DNA of 64,000 nucleotides from Mesorhizobium sp. NBSH29 (GTDB taxonomy: Bacteria; Pseudomonadota; Alphaproteobacteria; Rhizobiales; Rhizobiaceae), in assembly GCF_015500055.1 (NCBI RefSeq), contig NZ_CP045492.1, forward strand, positions 3,482,501 to 3,546,500. Direction: 5' to 3'. The notes under the pieces were generated by a model that was not told the DNA's origin, searched no databases, and was given only the letters and a program-made list of their open reading frames with translations. Made by a program: the position numbers and the translations under genes. Every line of letters starts with the position of its first letter. Position 1 is the first letter of the stretch. Shown in pieces: positions 63,022 through 64,000 of this stretch.

Positions 63022-64000
63022 ATGAAACGCCAATCCCGGATTCTTGCAGGCACGGCACTCGGCCTGCTGATGGCGTCCGCGCCGTTCGCGGCTCCCGCAA
63101 TCGAATTGCTGCCATCGACAGATGTACCTTACCTTCTCGCCCAGGCAGAACCGCCTTTGACCGAAGAAGAGCTTCTGCTGAAGAAAAAGCTCGAGGAGGC
63201 AGCGCCCGCCGCCGAGGAACCAAAGGCCGAGCCAGCTCCCGAACCTGCACCTGCACCTGAACCTGCTCCCGAGGCAGCGCCTGAGCCCGCGCCTGCGCCT
63301 GAGGCAGCACCGACTCCAGAACCAGCCCCGGAAGCTCAGCCAGAAGCGGCACCTGCCCCCGAGGCAATGCCAGAGCCAGAAGTTCCAGCTGTTGAGCCTA
63401 AGGCTGAAGAGAGTGTGCCCGAAGTGCCGGCAGTGCGCGAGGCGCCAGCCGTCGAGCCTGTCCCAGAAGCGCCTACGGCAGTAGAGCCCGAAGTAGCACC
63501 CGCTCCAGAGCCGGCAGCACCAGCCGTCGAAGAGCCGGCAACACCTGAGGCAGCGCCAGTGGTTCCCGCTGATCCTGCAACGCCTGAAGCTGTCGCCCCC
63601 GCCGCACCTGTTGCACCCGCAGATCCTGCTGTACCAGCCGATCCTGCTGTACCAGCCGATCCTGCTGTATCAGCCGATCCTGCTGCACCCGAAGCCGCAC
63701 CGGTGGATCCTGCAGCACCTGTGACTACAGCTCCAGCAGAAGGTGCCGCGCCAGCTGCCGACCAGCCGGTGGTGCCTGAAGGCTCAACGCCGGCTCCAGA
63801 AGGCCAGGCACCGCTGCTTGATAGCCAGAAGCAGTCAAAAGGTGGTCGTCAGCGTCCGCAGGGCGAGGCTCCGGCAGAAGCAGTCGCACCAGCCGAACCA
63901 GCTGGCCCTCCGCCAGCAGATGATACAGCTGCGCAGAAGGACATGAAGCCAGTTGAGGTGCAGCCCGTTGCAGCCGAGGAGGGCAAGCGGCTTGAAGTCG
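63022..64000 (+). CDS. Exported Pro/Ala/Glu-rich protein, probably OmpA-type (3' end outside window)
   Basis: At least 326 residues are open to the edge. A signal peptide is clear (MKRQSRILAGTALGLLMASA) and AGGAG lies ten bases before the ATG. From about residue 60 the protein is a long low-complexity region of PEPAPAPE-like repeats, including three 18-bp tandem copies encoding DPAVPA (63622-63675). In Rhizobiales such Pro/Ala-rich linkers precede a C-terminal OmpA peptidoglycan-binding domain; that part is not in the window, so the OmpA call is inference. Confidence 0.75.
   Translation, partial: MKRQSRILAGTALGLLMASAPFAAPAIELLPSTDVPYLLAQAEPPLTEEELLLKKKLEEAAPAAEEPKAEPAPEPAPAPEPAPEAAPEPAPAPEAAPTPEPAPEAQPEAAPAPEAMPEPEVPAVEPKAEESVPEVPAVREAPAVEPVPEAPTAVEPEVAPAPEPAAPAVEEPATPEAAPVVPADPATPEAVAPAAPVAPADPAVPADPAVPADPAVSADPAAPEAAPVDPAAPVTTAPAEGAAPAADQPVVPEGSTPAPEGQAPLLDSQKQSKGGRQRPQGEAPAEAVAPAEPAGPPPADDTAAQKDMKPVEVQPVAAEEGKRLEV

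Noticed and set aside
63241-63780. Possible CRISPR or satellite array
   Set aside because: The repeats are coding, irregular and lack spacers; they encode a Pro/Ala-rich linker.

Overview
The window reads as a chromosomal segment of an alphaproteobacterium of the order Rhizobiales (Hyphomicrobiales). Supporting signs are the short second FtsZ that rhizobia carry, a thiCOSGED thiamine cluster behind a TPP riboswitch, a large set of ABC and TRAP uptake systems, a single-ATPase fructose/ribose-type sugar transporter, and an intragenic palindromic repeat of a kind I associate with Mesorhizobium-like genomes. A complete ectoine uptake and degradation cluster suggests a halotolerant, marine or plant-associated lifestyle. 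The species cannot be fixed from the sequence alone.

Layout. 1-3.7 kb: a sugar ABC transporter split over divergent transcripts, with a FadR-type regulator at the left edge. 3.7-10.5 kb: a large hairpin repeat, ftsZ2, the TPP riboswitch and the thiamine operon, whose thiD carries an in-frame palindromic insertion. 10.6-15.9 kb: a CorA-family metal channel, a TAXI-type TRAP transporter and 3-hydroxybutyrate dehydrogenase. 15.9-18.9 kb: an MFS remnant, an alkyladenine DNA glycosylase and a three-gene CueR-like operon (regulator, cytochrome c', BNR-repeat protein). 19.0-32.2 kb: the ectoine regulon, ehuABCD-eutABC-doeAB leftward, enuR leftward, doeX-doeC-doeD rightward, with shared operator-like sequences on both sides of enuR. 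33-47.6 kb: a glycerol-type ABC transporter with a dihydroxyacetone kinase under a LacI-type regulator, then a catabolic cluster (diketo-acid hydrolase-like, truncated cysteine hydrolase, aldehyde dehydrogenase, degenerate iron-type dehydrogenase, orphan binding protein).

47,803-57,166 is a 9.35-kb integrative mobilizable element in the 3' end of a tRNA-Ile(CAT) gene, bounded by a 19-bp direct repeat. It carries a frameshifted replication/HTH gene with internal iteron-like repeats, mobC, a relaxase with two small genes nested in another frame of its 3' half (ColE1-like organisation), a VirD4/TraG-type coupling protein without a type IV secretion system, a hipBA module behind three identically spaced palindromes, a small protein with a RAMA-like C-terminus, two excisionase-like HTH proteins and a tyrosine integrase broken by one amber codon. 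The element looks immobilised at present.

57.3-64 kb returns to chromosomal genes: a SIMPL-domain protein, a small secreted basic protein, a class V aminotransferase with an amino-acid binding protein and permease (no ATPase nearby), a FadR-type regulator, a YcgN-family cysteine-cluster protein, and the start of an exported Pro/Ala-rich protein cut by the window edge.
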